NCBI GenBank assembly: GCA_025359625.1
Contig: JANYFT010000266.1
Span: 1-37,241 of the forward strand
DNA length: 37,241 nucleotides
DNA from: Ferruginibacter sp.
Lineage (GTDB): Bacteria; Bacteroidota; Bacteroidia; Chitinophagales; Chitinophagaceae
Direction: 5' to 3'
Made by a program: the position numbers and the translations under genes. The notes beneath the pieces are model-generated. The model had not been told where the DNA came from. It searched no databases and saw only the letters and a list, made by a program, of their open reading frames with translations. Below are positions 36,961-37,241 of the stretch, piece by piece; the stretch's first letter is position 1, and each line of letters opens with the position of its first letter.

Positions 36961-37241
36961 ATATCAAAATTAGAACTGGATTCATTAATAAGGTTAAGAA
37001 GCACAAGTAAATTATTGGCAAATTCTTTTTGCAAAAAACAAACTTTCAACACAATATAAAAATCGGGTAAAGTTAATTTATTACAAATAATAAGCGAAAA
37101 TCAATTCTTGTAACTATCATTTAGATAAAAATTATTTTAGTGCGGGCTTTGTTGTATCAATAATAAATTTATAATAACTGCCAGTTAGGGTTATCTACTG
37201 CCGCAACGGCTTTCGCTAATTATAACAACAAATTACTTCAA

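Overview
The window is a 37.2-kb low-GC chromosomal segment from a Bacteroidota bacterium. I infer this from three proteins with T9SS-type C-terminal sorting domains, a DUF4907-like protein, an ELWxxDGT-repeat protein and the general gene style; Chitinophagaceae is a guess. In order it holds: an MlaF/MlaE-type ABC importer end (1-1171, -); a malic enzyme/phosphotransacetylase fusion; VOC, M20 peptidase, SPOR-domain and deoC genes (all -); two secreted amidohydrolase-family genes (+); a run of secreted/cell-surface genes (-) with an ELWxxDGT-repeat T9SS protein, an outer-membrane-like protein, a 1574-aa T9SS protein with nine near-identical ~83-aa HYR-like repeats, and a DUF4907-like protein; a PAS-LuxR regulator; an alpha/beta hydrolase; a third T9SS protein; a GNAT; a GH26 enzyme; a REC-PAS/GAF-histidine kinase with a single-domain response regulator; a dimethylargininase-like enzyme with an APC permease; and a PAS histidine kinase. 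The most notable non-routine observations are: (i) a 56-codon Cys-rich ORF with a GTG start overlapping the stop of the ELWxxDGT gene (GTGA), absent from the ORF track; (ii) a 1-nt frameshift in a poly-A tract that separates a good signal peptide from the second amidohydrolase; (iii) two clusters of phase-perfect heptanucleotide repeats flanking the dimethylargininase/permease junction; (iv) a mosaic, higher-order-duplicated repeat array in the 1574-aa protein; (v) amidohydrolase-fold domains lacking the HxH metal motif, fused or adjacent to one that retains it. I found no rRNA, tRNA, CRISPR array or intact transposon. All family calls are from reading protein motifs by eye; no database search was run.
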